64,000 nucleotides of DNA from CAZAYY01 sp964489525 (GTDB lineage: Bacteria > Chloroflexota > Anaerolineae > Anaerolineales > JABWBV01). Each line of letters starts with the position of its first letter. The stretch's first letter is position 1. Of this stretch, positions 8,473 to 18,000 are shown in pieces. The stretch spans positions 186,001-250,000 of the forward strand of contig CAZAYY010000004.1 in assembly GCA_964489525.1 (NCBI GenBank). The letters are read 5' to 3'. The notes beneath the pieces were generated by a model. That model had not been told where the DNA came from, searched no databases, and was given only the letters and a program-made list of their open reading frames with translations. Made by a program: the position numbers and the translations under genes.

Positions 8473-9651
8473 ATGCCACTGCCTTATTTGGTAACAACGC
8501 TGCTTTTTGCCCTGGTCGCTTTGCTGGCGGCATTGGATGTATCTTTCGTTAACTTTAATTTTCTCAACGCATTTGCCCAACTGCGCTGGCTGCGGGTTCA
8601 CTTTATCACTCTCGGAATCATTACCCAGGTTATCTTTGGTCTGCTGCCTGGCCTTTCGGCCAGCCTGGCGAACCTGCCGCGCCCAGCGATGCGCTGGGAT
8701 ATCTGGCTGGCACTGAATGTGGGATTGGTGACCCTGGCCATTGGCATTTTTGGTATCAATCAACCCTTCATTTTTATTGGGGGCACCCTGATCTTTATTG
8801 CTGCCAGCCTTTTGTTGTATGAGCTTTGGCCAAAGAAGAATGGCCGCCTTCCCGACAGTTTGAAGTTTTACTTATCTGGGGTGTCTTACTTACTGCTTGG
8901 CATTTTCATTGGTACGGGTTTGTGGTTGAACTGGAGCGCTGCCCTGCATATTCAGGTGCCGCTCGAGGCGCATATTCATGCCAATTCGTGGGGTTTTATG
9001 TCGTTGGTTTTCGCTGGCCTGTTGGTGGATTTTGTTCCGCTTATTGCCGGGAAACCATTGGCAAGCCCAAGGGTCATTTCAGGCGTGTTTTGGGGTATGT
9101 TCCTTGGGGCGTTTGGTTTGGTGCTAGGCCCATGGCTTGGGGGCAGCCTGCCGCCAACGGTTGCCGGGATTGTGCTGCATCTGTCTGCAACTTTTAGCCT
9201 GGTTTGGCTGCTTTTTAAGAGGCTGCGCGAGGGTGGAAAGCTGGGAATTCCAGGTAGTTGGCACCTGTTAGGTGCGTATCTTTGGATTATATTGCCAGTG
9301 TTGATGGCACCGCTGATTATTCTGGGTGTTTTAGAAGGTGGCCCGATAGAGGCAACTGCACCGCAAGCACTGATTTATGGCTGGGTGCTGCAATTTGGGA
9401 TTGCGCTCATTCCCCTGGCTGCCCGGAGAATGGTTAACCAAGAACTCGATCCAACCCCCGGTGGGTGTTGGGGAAGCCTGGCCGCTGCAAATGTGGGAAG
9501 CCTGCTTGTTTGGGCCAGTATTTTCATTTCACCAGCCAGAGGCGTTTTGGATGGTATCGGCTTTGCATTATTTGCCTTAGCCCTGGTTCATCCGGGGAAG
9601 GAATTGTTTGAAATCATTCAGTATCGATATAAAACGTTGGACCAAGCTTAA
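8473..9651 (+). CDS. Polytopic membrane protein, NnrS/haem-copper oxidase subunit I-like
   Basis: A 392-residue protein with about 11-12 hydrophobic helices. Two helices carry conserved-looking His residues: LRVHFITLGIITQVIFG and EAHIHANSWGFMSLVFAG. The H-x-H-x-N-x-W-G-F pattern resembles haem-ligating helices of cbb3-type subunit I, NorB-like and NnrS-like proteins. The full ligand set of a working oxidase cannot be confirmed, so a haem-binding or NO-related membrane protein is the better guess. The gene starts 2 bp after the cupin stop and belongs to the cluster under the Crp/Fnr regulator. A link to nitric oxide or oxygen stress is inferred from this context and the helices only. Confidence 0.6.
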   Translation: MPLPYLVTTLLFALVALLAALDVSFVNFNFLNAFAQLRWLRVHFITLGIITQVIFGLLPGLSASLANLPRPAMRWDIWLALNVGLVTLAIGIFGINQPFIFIGGTLIFIAASLLLYELWPKKNGRLPDSLKFYLSGVSYLLLGIFIGTGLWLNWSAALHIQVPLEAHIHANSWGFMSLVFAGLLVDFVPLIAGKPLASPRVISGVFWGMFLGAFGLVLGPWLGGSLPPTVAGIVLHLSATFSLVWLLFKRLREGGKLGIPGSWHLLGAYLWIILPVLMAPLIILGVLEGGPIEATAPQALIYGWVLQFGIALIPLAARRMVNQELDPTPGGCWGSLAAANVGSLLVWASIFISPARGVLDGIGFALFALALVHPGKELFEIIQYRYKTLDQA

Positions 9652-9679
9652 TCTATTTTACCGAAAGAAGGATGATCAA

Positions 9680-10060
9680 ATGAAAATCAACTTATTTCGT
9701 ATTGCGGCTGGACTTGCCCTGGTTATTGGTTTGATGGCAATTGCCGCTGGTGGTCAGGTGCTGCTGGGGAAGGAAATGGATTATTATGTCATCAATTGGC
9801 TGCCGACGTATAATTTTTTGCTGGGGTGGTTCTCGGCATTGGTTACTTCTGTGGTAATTTGGCGAAATGACCGGGCAGCTGCCTGGTTGGCGAGCCTGAC
9901 CTTAGGGCTGCACAGCCTTGTGATGGTCATTTTATTAACGGCTTACCGTTCGGTGGTAGCGCCAGACAGCCTGATGGCGATGACCTTGCGCATAACCGTG
10001 TGGATTGTGATCCTGGTGCTACTGCGCCGGGCTGGCGTTTTCCAAAGGAGAACCATATGA
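9680..10060 (+). CDS. Small membrane protein of unknown function
   Basis: A 126-residue protein with four predicted transmembrane helices (around residues 6-25, 36-58, 66-88 and 98-118) and short loops. A longer reading from 9608 is open, but the ATG at 9680 has a good purine-rich RBS (GAAGGA) and begins directly with a membrane helix; the earlier start would overlap the upstream gene. Its stop overlaps the ATG of the transporter downstream by 4 bp (ATGA), so the two are translationally coupled. No family was recognised. It may be an accessory subunit of the neighbouring membrane proteins. Confidence 0.65.
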   Translation: MKINLFRIAAGLALVIGLMAIAAGGQVLLGKEMDYYVINWLPTYNFLLGWFSALVTSVVIWRNDRAAAWLASLTLGLHSLVMVILLTAYRSVVAPDSLMAMTLRITVWIVILVLLRRAGVFQRRTI

Positions 10061-10863
10061 AGAAAGAAGATAAACGGCTTACGGCTGCCAGGGCAGCATT
10101 TGTTTCCAAAGATGCTGGTGAAGCGGAGAAAGCCCATAGCCCTCTGGCAATTCGCTCAGCGGCAGAGTCACACGGCGGCGCCGGCAGCCAGTATTTGGGG
10201 GAGATGGTGTATGGTGGGTTGGATGGTATCATCACAACCTTCGCTGTTGTAAGTGGAGTTGCCGGCGCTCAGTTAGGTACCCCGGTAATTCTTATCCTTG
10301 GCCTGGCAAACTTGCTGGCGGATGGCTTTTCGATGGCAGTGGGGGCTTATCTCTCTTCTAAAAGTGAGCAGGAAGTCTATCACAAGGAGTGGGAACGAGA
10401 ATCCTGGGAGGTAGAACACTTCCCAGAAGGAGAGCGAGAGGAATTGGTTGAGGTTTATCGCCAACGTGGCTATACCGATGAAGAGGCACAGCAGTTGGTG
10501 GATATCCAAAGCCGCAATCCCCAACGTTGGGTAAATGCGATGATGGTGGATGAATTGGGTATGCTTCCGGACGAAAGAAGCCCGGTCGTTAATGGGCTGG
10601 TTACCTTACTGGCTTTTGTTATTGCCGGGGCAGTACCATTGCTGGTGTACCTGGTTGGCCTGGCGGTCAACATCCCGGCTGGTTGGGCATTTCCGTCCTC
10701 AATCCTTCTTTCTGCATTGGCCTTGTTTGGCCTGGGCGCAGCCAAGGTGTTGGTGACGCGCCTCAGCCCCATTCGCAGCGGTATCGAAATGCTCCTGGTG
10801 GGTGGGCTGGCAGCGGGTGTGGCATACGGTGTGGGTGCACTGTTGAAAGGATTGGGTGGATGA
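10057..10863 (+). CDS. VIT1/CCC1-family iron/manganese transporter
   Basis: A 268-residue membrane protein of the vacuolar iron transporter family, which moves Fe2+ or Mn2+ out of the cytoplasm, usually by proton antiport. The first membrane segment carries the family hallmark GEMVYGGLDGIITTFAVVSG, the second NLLADGFSMAVGAYLSSKSE. A long acidic cytoplasmic insert follows (EWERESWEVEHFPEGE, RQRGYTDEEAQQLVD), equivalent to the metal-binding domain between helices 2 and 3. Three more helices complete the fold. The AAAGGAG RBS lies 6 nt before ATG 10057, and coupling to the upstream gene decides this start over the longer reading from 10000. It is the last gene of the rightward cluster. Confidence 0.88.
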   Translation: MKKEDKRLTAARAAFVSKDAGEAEKAHSPLAIRSAAESHGGAGSQYLGEMVYGGLDGIITTFAVVSGVAGAQLGTPVILILGLANLLADGFSMAVGAYLSSKSEQEVYHKEWERESWEVEHFPEGEREELVEVYRQRGYTDEEAQQLVDIQSRNPQRWVNAMMVDELGMLPDERSPVVNGLVTLLAFVIAGAVPLLVYLVGLAVNIPAGWAFPSSILLSALALFGLGAAKVLVTRLSPIRSGIEMLLVGGLAAGVAYGVGALLKGLGG

Positions 10864-10947
10864 GATTCTGGGTTCAACTTTACAAACGGTTTTTGTGCGT
10901 GAATACCACAAACCATGATTTGTAAAAATCCTACAAAACCTCTGATT

Positions 10948-11493
10948 TCACCCGAAGTTGGCCAGGGCTTTATCCAGGCCGGGCAGGGCATCTGCCAGGT
11001 CTGGATAAAGCTCCACAAAATCCAGGTTAGCGCGCCGGCGGTGGATTTCATCCAGCCAGCCTTGGGGCGGGCGGCTGTGTACGCGGGCAAATTCCCGCAG
11101 CAGCGTATGGCAAAAAATTGCCCGGCGGAGCAAGGGCTGAACCATGCGATTGAGATTCAGCGCGGCGCTGTGGCTGACAATGACCTGGCAAAAGCCTTGA
11201 AAGCCGGTCCAGTAGCCGTCCATAGCCTCGCGAACCCCATCCATGATGGCTGCCTCTACGCCAGGCGGTACACCATTATTCACCCGGCGCAGCAGGGCAT
11301 TTGCCAGGGTTTCTTGCTGGTTTTTGCTCAGGATTGAATCGTAGGCTTTCAGGCTGGGGTCATATCCCGATGCCGGCAGCGCCTGGGCAATCTCGGCCAG
11401 GTCCTCAGGATTGGTGATTAGCATGGGCAGATCGCGTAATTGGTGATCCGGAAGCGTCGCAAGGATTTCCGGAGCGTAAACCGATGTCATCAT
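10948..11493 (-). CDS. Conserved-looking protein of unknown function
   Basis: A 181-residue, mostly helical soluble protein with no signal peptide or membrane helix. The opening is MMTSVYAPEILATLPDHQLR and the C-terminal half is rich in Arg and Leu. No motif was recognised. It is placed 33 bp downstream of the 772-residue PH-like/zinc-ribbon gene on the same strand and is probably cotranscribed with it, so a joint function is likely. The RBS before the double ATG is weak. The gene ends 85 bp from the convergent transporter gene; that gap has only a weak hairpin. Confidence 0.6.
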   Translation of the reverse strand: MMTSVYAPEILATLPDHQLRDLPMLITNPEDLAEIAQALPASGYDPSLKAYDSILSKNQQETLANALLRRVNNGVPPGVEAAIMDGVREAMDGYWTGFQGFCQVIVSHSAALNLNRMVQPLLRRAIFCHTLLREFARVHSRPPQGWLDEIHRRRANLDFVELYPDLADALPGLDKALANFG

Positions 11494-11526
11494 ACCATCT
11501 CGTTTAAGAAAGCCAGCGTCCCAAGG

Positions 11527-13845
11527 CTAAAGCCGTACGACTGAGCTGCAGTATTCGCAGCGGATCTCCCGCTGGCCGCGCAGCACTGGCGCCGTGAAGG
11601 CGGCGCTGCATGTCGGGCAGTGGGTGGGTGCAGCTTTGATGCGGTCCAGTTCGTCCTGGTCTAGTTCGACGGCCCGGTCTTTGACGTAATCGCCACTGCG
11701 TGCCCGACCAATCATGACAAGCCAGACTTCTGCAACCGGGGCAGCGAGGTCAAAGGTCACTTTGTGCCAGGGGGCAGGGGGAACCAGGCTGAATAAAAGC
11801 AGGTCGTCGCCGTCTTCTTCAGGAGAACGACCTTTTTCTGTACGTTCAACCAGGGTGAGCGGGAGGTCGGCTTTGAGTTCGTAAGTGTCTACCCGGTCTT
11901 CCCACAGCAAGCGCTGGTCGGTGAGGAACAATATGCCGTTTTGGGGTTCTACACCGTCTGCCAGCAAAGTGGCCTCAACGGCGGCAACACCGCTTTCGGT
12001 GGCAAGCAGTTGAAAAGAGGCTGTAGCCAAAGCTTGCAGCATCCAGTCCACCCATTCAAGGTGCGCTTTCAAGCCCTCAACTTCCGCCTGGAATGCCTCG
12101 AACTGGGCCAAGACGGTGTCTTCCGAGGCGTTGGCCTGGGCTTCCGCCGAAGCAATTGCCGACTTCACTTCCAGGTAGAGCGGGCGAGCGGCGGCAGGCT
12201 GGTTGGACTGGCCTAAAAGTTGGGCCAGCTTTACTCTCACGTGACCCATTTGCTGGGCAAGGTAGGCTTCCTGCTGCTGCATGGCCACAGCCGCGTTGGC
12301 CTGAATCCGTCCCCACTGTTCGGTTAGTGCGGCAGCATCCTGCTCCAGGTCGCTTTCGATGACGTAGCCCCGTGCCCGTACTCCGGCCAAGGCTCCGGGC
12401 AGGCCAGTTACACTTTGATCGAGGGAGGCCAGGGCTTCCTTCAAGTCTTTCAACTGCAGCTCGTCCTGCAGGTCATTGACCTCTTGTTGAAGGGTGAGGA
12501 TATCTGCCTGGGTTAACTCGCCTAAAAGATCCTGGTAGCCCACAAGCGTACCACTGGTGCGATCATCCGCAATCTTGCCATTTTGGATGCTGATCAACAG
12601 GGCTGACCAATCTTCTGCCTTGTGACCGTCCAGGTGAAGGGGGATTGTGGGTTCGGGTCCACCCGCAGCCGATATTTCAACAAAATCTTGGTGGCTGAAC
12701 AGCCCGCGCTTGGAGGGTTTGGCTTCTTGAATTTTCGTTAAGGGTAAATCTAAAACCACTTTCTGTACGAGCTCGCTGGAAACGGTGACAAACAGCAATT
12801 TCTTTTTGGCAATTTTTTGCTTCTGTTCGAAAACCAGGCGCCTGGTGGTAAGGTATACCACACCCTCCGGGTCTTCATCGCCGGCCTGGTCCCAACGGGC
12901 CTGCACTGCGCTCACCAGCTCTTCACCCGCATCCAACTTAAAGGAAGCTTCATCCAGCTGCTTCAGCGCCCAGTGGATGCTGGCCAGCCGGGAGTTCAGC
13001 TGGTAGGTGGGGGTGGCGACGTCGCTGTATTGACTGCGAACATCGGTGCGTACCCGGTCAACCTCGCGCTGGAGGCTGTTGGCCTGGGTTTGAACCAGCC
13101 GAAGCATATTTGCGGCTGCGGTAGGGTTCCTGAGCGCTGCGTTCAATTGGGTGATTTGGGTATTGAGCGGCATTAACCGGGTTTGGAAAAGCCCAGCCTG
13201 CTTTTCTATGACACTGTAAGCAGGTTCACCTGTGGTCTGCCAGCGATCTAAAGCAGCCAGGGCAAGGGTGTCCAGGTCTTTTTGGTAGTAATACCCACGC
13301 TGCCGGGCTGATTCAAGCAAGTCGAGCGCATGGGTTAAATCTTTTTGAACCCGGTCGAGATCATTTCCGATGTCGGCAAGCGTGCTGCTCTCCTGGAGCT
13401 GGGCAAGTGCATTTTGGAGGGTGTTCAGGTCATTGGTCAACTGGGGTGTCGCCTGACTCGAGTCAATCCGGTTCAGCGCAGCAGAAGCAGCTGCAGCGGC
13501 CATAATCTTCGCTGCGGATGTCCCTGGCCGGGGAGGTTGAGAGCGTGGGGTTTGGGGCGCGGCTGCCGGGGTAGGCAGGGCCCGGCGGTCCACAGGGGGG
13601 CGGTTGGGTGGCATTACCCGGGCAGGGGGTGCGGCGGGTCTGACAGCCGGGCGGGGTGGGGCTGATGCAGGTCTTGCTCCAGGGTGTGGGGCCTGGCGCG
13701 CAGCCTGATTGATCTGGCGCTGCAAATTTTGGGCGCGAAGATGCTGCGCTTGCTGCTGAGCTCTTTGTGCTAATCCACCTCCAGCGGGTTGTGGGACTGG
13801 GCCTGGACGCCGGGGTATACCGCCTGGTTTTCTTGCACCTGCCAT
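11527..13845 (-). CDS. Two PH-like (GRAM-type) domains, coiled coils and C-terminal zinc ribbon
   Basis: A 772-residue cytoplasmic-looking protein with a strong AGGAGG RBS. Residues 1-130 are Pro/Ala/Arg/Gln-rich and probably disordered. Two similar halves follow, each a long helical coiled-coil segment and then a compact beta-rich PH/GRAM-like domain: first around 306-400 (GVVYLTTRRLVFEQKQK, LPLTKIQEAKPSKRGLF), second around 613-700 (GILFLTDQRLLWEDRVD, LPLTLVERTEKG). In both, the strand pair LT-x-x-R-L and the later LPLT motif repeat, which points to internal duplication. The last 40 residues are a zinc ribbon with CPTC and CEYC pairs. The likely role is membrane- or phosphoinositide-like ligand association plus scaffolding. 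No enzyme motif is seen. Confidence 0.75.
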   Translation of the reverse strand: MAGARKPGGIPRRPGPVPQPAGGGLAQRAQQQAQHLRAQNLQRQINQAARQAPHPGARPASAPPRPAVRPAAPPARVMPPNRPPVDRRALPTPAAAPQTPRSQPPRPGTSAAKIMAAAAASAALNRIDSSQATPQLTNDLNTLQNALAQLQESSTLADIGNDLDRVQKDLTHALDLLESARQRGYYYQKDLDTLALAALDRWQTTGEPAYSVIEKQAGLFQTRLMPLNTQITQLNAALRNPTAAANMLRLVQTQANSLQREVDRVRTDVRSQYSDVATPTYQLNSRLASIHWALKQLDEASFKLDAGEELVSAVQARWDQAGDEDPEGVVYLTTRRLVFEQKQKIAKKKLLFVTVSSELVQKVVLDLPLTKIQEAKPSKRGLFSHQDFVEISAAGGPEPTIPLHLDGHKAEDWSALLISIQNGKIADDRTSGTLVGYQDLLGELTQADILTLQQEVNDLQDELQLKDLKEALASLDQSVTGLPGALAGVRARGYVIESDLEQDAAALTEQWGRIQANAAVAMQQQEAYLAQQMGHVRVKLAQLLGQSNQPAAARPLYLEVKSAIASAEAQANASEDTVLAQFEAFQAEVEGLKAHLEWVDWMLQALATASFQLLATESGVAAVEATLLADGVEPQNGILFLTDQRLLWEDRVDTYELKADLPLTLVERTEKGRSPEEDGDDLLLFSLVPPAPWHKVTFDLAAPVAEVWLVMIGRARSGDYVKDRAVELDQDELDRIKAAPTHCPTCSAAFTAPVLRGQREIRCEYCSSVVRL

Positions 13846-14012
13846 TTTCTGCCTCCTGTTTGAGAATGTTCGGTATTGCTTGTATTGTACACCAAGCTGG
13901 GGATATGGTATCGAAAATAAGTACGGACATACCCATTAAACGAAAACAAGCGCTGCATAATGGGTTTGCAGCGCGATGATGGGAGGCGGGCAGCTGCAAA
14001 TGCAGTTTTTCT

Positions 14013-14243
14013 TTATGCGCCCAGGGCTATGTAAATCGTCTCACTCCGGGAACTATATCCTGCCCAATAGGTTTTTCCATCCACTATGTGCTCGGTTAAT
14101 AGAATTGCACGACCAGTTCCATCGTGCTGCTCGATATAAACTGTTTTCTTGTCTTCTATCCTCACGACCCTGGCTGTCCCTGCTTCAGGCTCGATGTTGC
14201 GAGAATACCCCTCAACAATCTCTAATAGTTTTGCTTTATTCAT
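14013..14243 (-). CDS. Small protein of unknown function
   Basis: A 76-residue protein with an RBS-like GAGG 4 nt before the ATG. Composition is ordinary and soluble; the C-terminal part (GKTYWAGYSSRSETIYIALG) looks like a beta hairpin. It lies 167 bp upstream of the 772-residue gene on the same strand. No family was recognised. Protein-like composition and a plausible RBS support it, but it is short. Confidence 0.5.
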   Translation of the reverse strand: MNKAKLLEIVEGYSRNIEPEAGTARVVRIEDKKTVYIEQHDGTGRAILLTEHIVDGKTYWAGYSSRSETIYIALGA

Positions 14244-14299
14244 GATACCTCGATCGGCTCGTTTTCTAAGATTGCCAGATGCTTCTATTTTGGTATTAA

Positions 14300-14339
14300 A
14301 AAGGAAATCTCCCTGGGTTTGAGCATCTCAACACCAGGG
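14300..14339 (-). terminator. Hairpin terminator after the 40-residue gene
   Basis: CCCTGG (14311-14316) pairs with CCAGGG (14334-14339), and TTGAG with CTCAA inside it, around a 3-nt loop. Read leftward, the hairpin is followed after about 8 nt by TTTTT. The position, directly downstream of the small basic gene, supports that gene being a separate transcript. Confidence 0.45.
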
Positions 14340-14399
14340 TTTATCCAGAGGGTGGCGAATTTTTTACTCCCAAAGATAGCGCGTGGTGAACAGGCCTGC

Positions 14400-14522
14400 T
14401 TAACGGGTGGTTAGGGGGGCGTTGCGGCGGGCTTCGGATTTTTGCTTGCGGACATGCTTGCGCTGGCTTTTGGGTGCTCTTTTCTTTTTGGGTTCGGGTT
14501 TTGCGACGATTTTGTCTGTCAT
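14400..14522 (-). CDS. 40-residue strongly basic small protein
   Basis: The frame reads MTDKIVAKPEPKKKR, then APKSQRKHVRKQKSEA, then RRNAPLTTR and stop. Lys and Arg make up about two fifths of the residues, and there is no Cys, Trp or Phe. The RBS AAAGGA stands at the right distance before the ATG, and a hairpin terminator lies downstream. The composition suggests a nucleic-acid or ribosome-associated peptide, such as a small ribosome-bound or nucleoid protein, but no family was recognised. The perfect palindrome GCATATATATGC at 14539-14550, just upstream of the RBS, may be an operator or part of the promoter. Confidence 0.6.
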   Translation of the reverse strand: MTDKIVAKPEPKKKRAPKSQRKHVRKQKSEARRNAPLTTR

Positions 14523-15041
14523 TGGGTGTCCTTTTCTTGCATATATATGCTTAATACTTGCTGGATGCATTCAAATGTTAATATCAGGATACAGACGCAG
14601 CATCACAAACGCGTCACAATCCGTAGGGGTTTGGCGGGTCAACTCTGGCAAAGAACCCAGAGGCGGAATCCGCCAGCATTCAATTGCTTTTAAACGGGGA
14701 AAACGGAAGTTTATACAAGCAACTGGATAAATTATACCAGCAAAAGAAGCTGCAGTGATGATTTGCGGATTATTCCAGTGAGGATCGTCCCAATAGGTGA
14801 TAGAAATTATGCTATACTGAAAACAGGTGTTGGGGGAGCACACCTAAATGAAATAGATATTGTGCAGGGCTGGCAGGCTGGATCTCTAGAACCATTCACC
14901 TCCTACTGTCCCCCACACCCGTCTCGCGACGGTTCTACTGCCTCTATCGCACAGGCAACCGCCAATACCCTGGCGACACCTCTGTCATAACTGACAACCT
15001 AAATAGAGGCACATTTTACCTGTGCAGGTAGGAGATTTCGC
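14523..15041 (+). promoter_or_regulatory. Intergenic region with extended -10 promoter for the 1147-residue gene
   Basis: This 519-bp stretch has no gene I can support. An extended -10 element, TGCTATACT, lies at 14810-14818 with a poor -35, which would give a leader of about 215 nt before the ATG at 15042. In the leader, CCGTC (14919-14923) pairs with GACGG (14928-14932) around a TCGC loop. The AGGAG of the RBS is just before 15042. The left part should hold the leftward promoter of the 40-residue gene. Confidence 0.4.
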
Positions 15042-18000
15042 ATGGTGGTTCGGAATAGTACCCTTTTGTTCATCGCACTGGTGTTGGTATTTAGCCGTAC
15101 GGACACGGCGAAAGCCGACCTTCCTCAACAAGACCCTCAGGATACCCTCGTCCGCAAGGTATTGATCGCAACCGCTACAGAACTGGGATGGGACACATCC
15201 GTTCGCCATTCTACGGACACATCTACTGGCACAAAAATTGATCGCTGGCAGATTGGGGTAGAGTGGAAGACCGGCGCAATAAACCTTATCGCATTCAATT
15301 CAGAAAGTGAAGCAAACGGATTTTTTGATGCTGTTGTGGCTAATGTTAATGACGCGTCATGCCTGTCAACATCTTATGGTTACCCAGTATGTTCCTGGCA
15401 GGGGGGGAATTGGCGCATGGTCTCGCAAGCGAATCAATTTGTGATTGAGGTTTACAGACCATCTGGTGCTGACGCTGAAACTGATGCAAAGAATGACCTG
15501 AACACCTTCTTTAAAAACGCGGCTGCCTTGGGCCTGATCGGCGGCGATACGGTCGTGCCGGCCACCCAGGCGGCGCTTCCTATAACGCCAATCATCACCG
15601 AAACGCCGCAGCCGGGTGCACCGATCGTTCTGACTGCGTCCAAAACAGGTTACACCCCAGCAACTCAAACGGTCAATAATCTCGACAACCTTGGCTCATT
15701 GGTCCTTGAAGGACGGGTGACCGACCAGGAAGGCAAGGGGGTGGCGGGGGCAGACGTGGCGGTGGTCAGCGGGGCGGGGCCTGCCTCGATCACCACCAAT
15801 GCGGATGGCAGCTACTCGCTGGCGTTGGATGTGCCCGGTGGGCAGGGGTATGGCAGCCTGTCAGGGGTCAATTTCATCCTACAGCTCGAGGGAGATCTAT
15901 CCATTGACAAGGTCGAACTTCTGCAATCCGTTAGCGGCGCCGAACTGGCCGACAGCCGCTCTACTGCGGTTCTGGTCTTCCCGCACTTGTCCAGCCAGGC
16001 GCCATCCAGCGTGGCGAGCGAGGTGAGCCTGTATGTGAACGGGCAGTTTTTCCAAAGCCTGCCCTTCCAGGTAAAAAGCGAATACACCACCCGGGACCAC
16101 CAGGGTGTTCTGGATACCGTCATTTTCCTGATCCCGCCCGGCTTCGTGCGCAGTGGCCCCTTTGAAGTGCGAGCAGTAATTGACCCGCAGAACACTTTTT
16201 TGGAACCGGATGAGGCTAACAATGAAAAAACCTGGACCCAGATGGTCTCGACATCCAGAGGGCTGAGCATGGTGATGGTGGCCCTCAGCCCGGATATCGA
16301 TCCGGGCGCCGCGCAAACCTGGGCCAGCACAGCCCGGGAGTTTCTGGCCAACACGTACCCCGTGCCTGGTGTGCGCATCGCACCCCATCCGATTTATTCC
16401 AGCGGCTGGTTGAATTTGCCCATGGCGCTGCGCGATGCTGCAATTGTCAACAACGCGTTAGTGGCCTACAATGCAGCCAACCCGGGGACACCCGTGGAAT
16501 ACGCCGTTGGTCTGTACCCGCCCAATGCGTATGGGGCGGGTAACCGGGGCTTTGTCTATCGCTTCTTATATCCCAACGCGCCGCTGGTCAGCATCGAGTT
16601 TCCCATCACCATCGCCCATGAAATCGGCCATATTTACCTGGGCGCGCATGAGGAAGCCGATGATAACCCAGGCCTTGGCGGGGTAGCGCTGCCTGAAGGG
16701 TATATCTACGAAGCCAGCCGCGGCCAGGTGCGCTATATCAAAGCCAATTCCAACTGGATCAATTTCATGGGGGATCCTTATGCCGGGTTCGAGGAGGGTT
16801 CTGTTACTGTGCGCCCGTGGATTTCACCCAGCGCTTTTAACACCATTCTGGGTGGTCGGCAAAGTGCCTCCGTTTTAACATCGAAGATGGCTGTTCTGGC
16901 TGCGCCAAATGGGTTCGCTGCGGCTTCCTTCGACCAGGTGTTATATCTCAGCGGTTATTTTGAGAACGGCGAGTTGAAGCTGCTTCCGCCGCAGATTTCA
17001 CAAGCCAACCAGGTCGGCGAGTACCCAGTTGGGGATTTCCTGGTTAGCCTGCAGGCAGCAGATGGCAGTCTGCTGGCAAGCGCTTCTTTTGGGATTAACC
17101 AGGATCCGGGTGAGTATAATGCGCCCAATCCAGGAGCCTTTCAGGTGGAGGTACCTTTTCCACCCGGGGCTGTGCGCCTGGTAATCACCAAAGATGGGCA
17201 AGACTACTACCGCCTGGAGAAATCCGCCACTGCCCCCACCGTTTCTGTTGATCAACCCGGTGCCGGCGCCCCGGTCAGCGCTGCTGCCACGCTGAGTTGG
17301 TCAGCCAGTGATGGCGACGGGGATCTGCTGACCTATAATGTGTACTACAGCCCCGACAACGGCGCCAGTTGGCAGCTGATTGGCCTGAACTTGAACGCAC
17401 TCAATTTACCCATAGATGGCTCGCTGCTGCCGGGGAGTGAACAGGCGCTGATTCGCGTGGTGGCTTCGGACGGGTTGAATACCGGACAGGCCGACAGCCC
17501 TGCATTCATGGTTCCCAAGCATGCTCCCACCGTCTTGATCCATCCCCCCGACCCAGAAGCCCTGCCCTGGGTGGCTGGGCAGCCTAACCTGCTGGCAGGC
17601 CTGGCCGAGGATATTGAGGATGGCTGGCTGCCAGGACAGGCTTACCAGTGGCGTTCAGATCAGGATGGACCGTTGGGGCAAGGTTACGCCATTATCGTTG
17701 CGCTTTCAGCTGGCAAACATATCATTACCCTAACCGTCACCGATGCTGACGGGCAGCAAGCCAGCGCCAGCACTTTGATCACGGTAGATGGAATAGGGGA
17801 TGAAGGGAGTGTTTCAGTCTTTCCGGTATGGCAGCTCCCCGCCAACAGCCTGTACTGGCTGGGGGGCGGGATATGCGTGGTGTTGGCGGGTGTTTTGATG
17901 GTCGCTGCAGGCGGCTTATTCCTCTGGCGAAGAAACCAAACCCGCCGGCCTGGCCCGATCGGCCAGGGGGCCGTGCAGGACCAGCAAGGCAACTGGTGGT

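Noticed and set aside
10864..10947. Weak hairpin between the convergent transporter and 181-residue gene
   Set aside because: GGTTTTTGTG pairs with CACAAACC only with unpaired bases and no proper T-run.
14407..14730. Rightward 107-codon frame
   Set aside because: It is opposite the better supported 40-residue gene and has no RBS.
14763..14990. Rightward 75-codon frame before the metalloprotease gene
   Set aside because: No RBS, odd composition, and it covers the likely promoter and leader.
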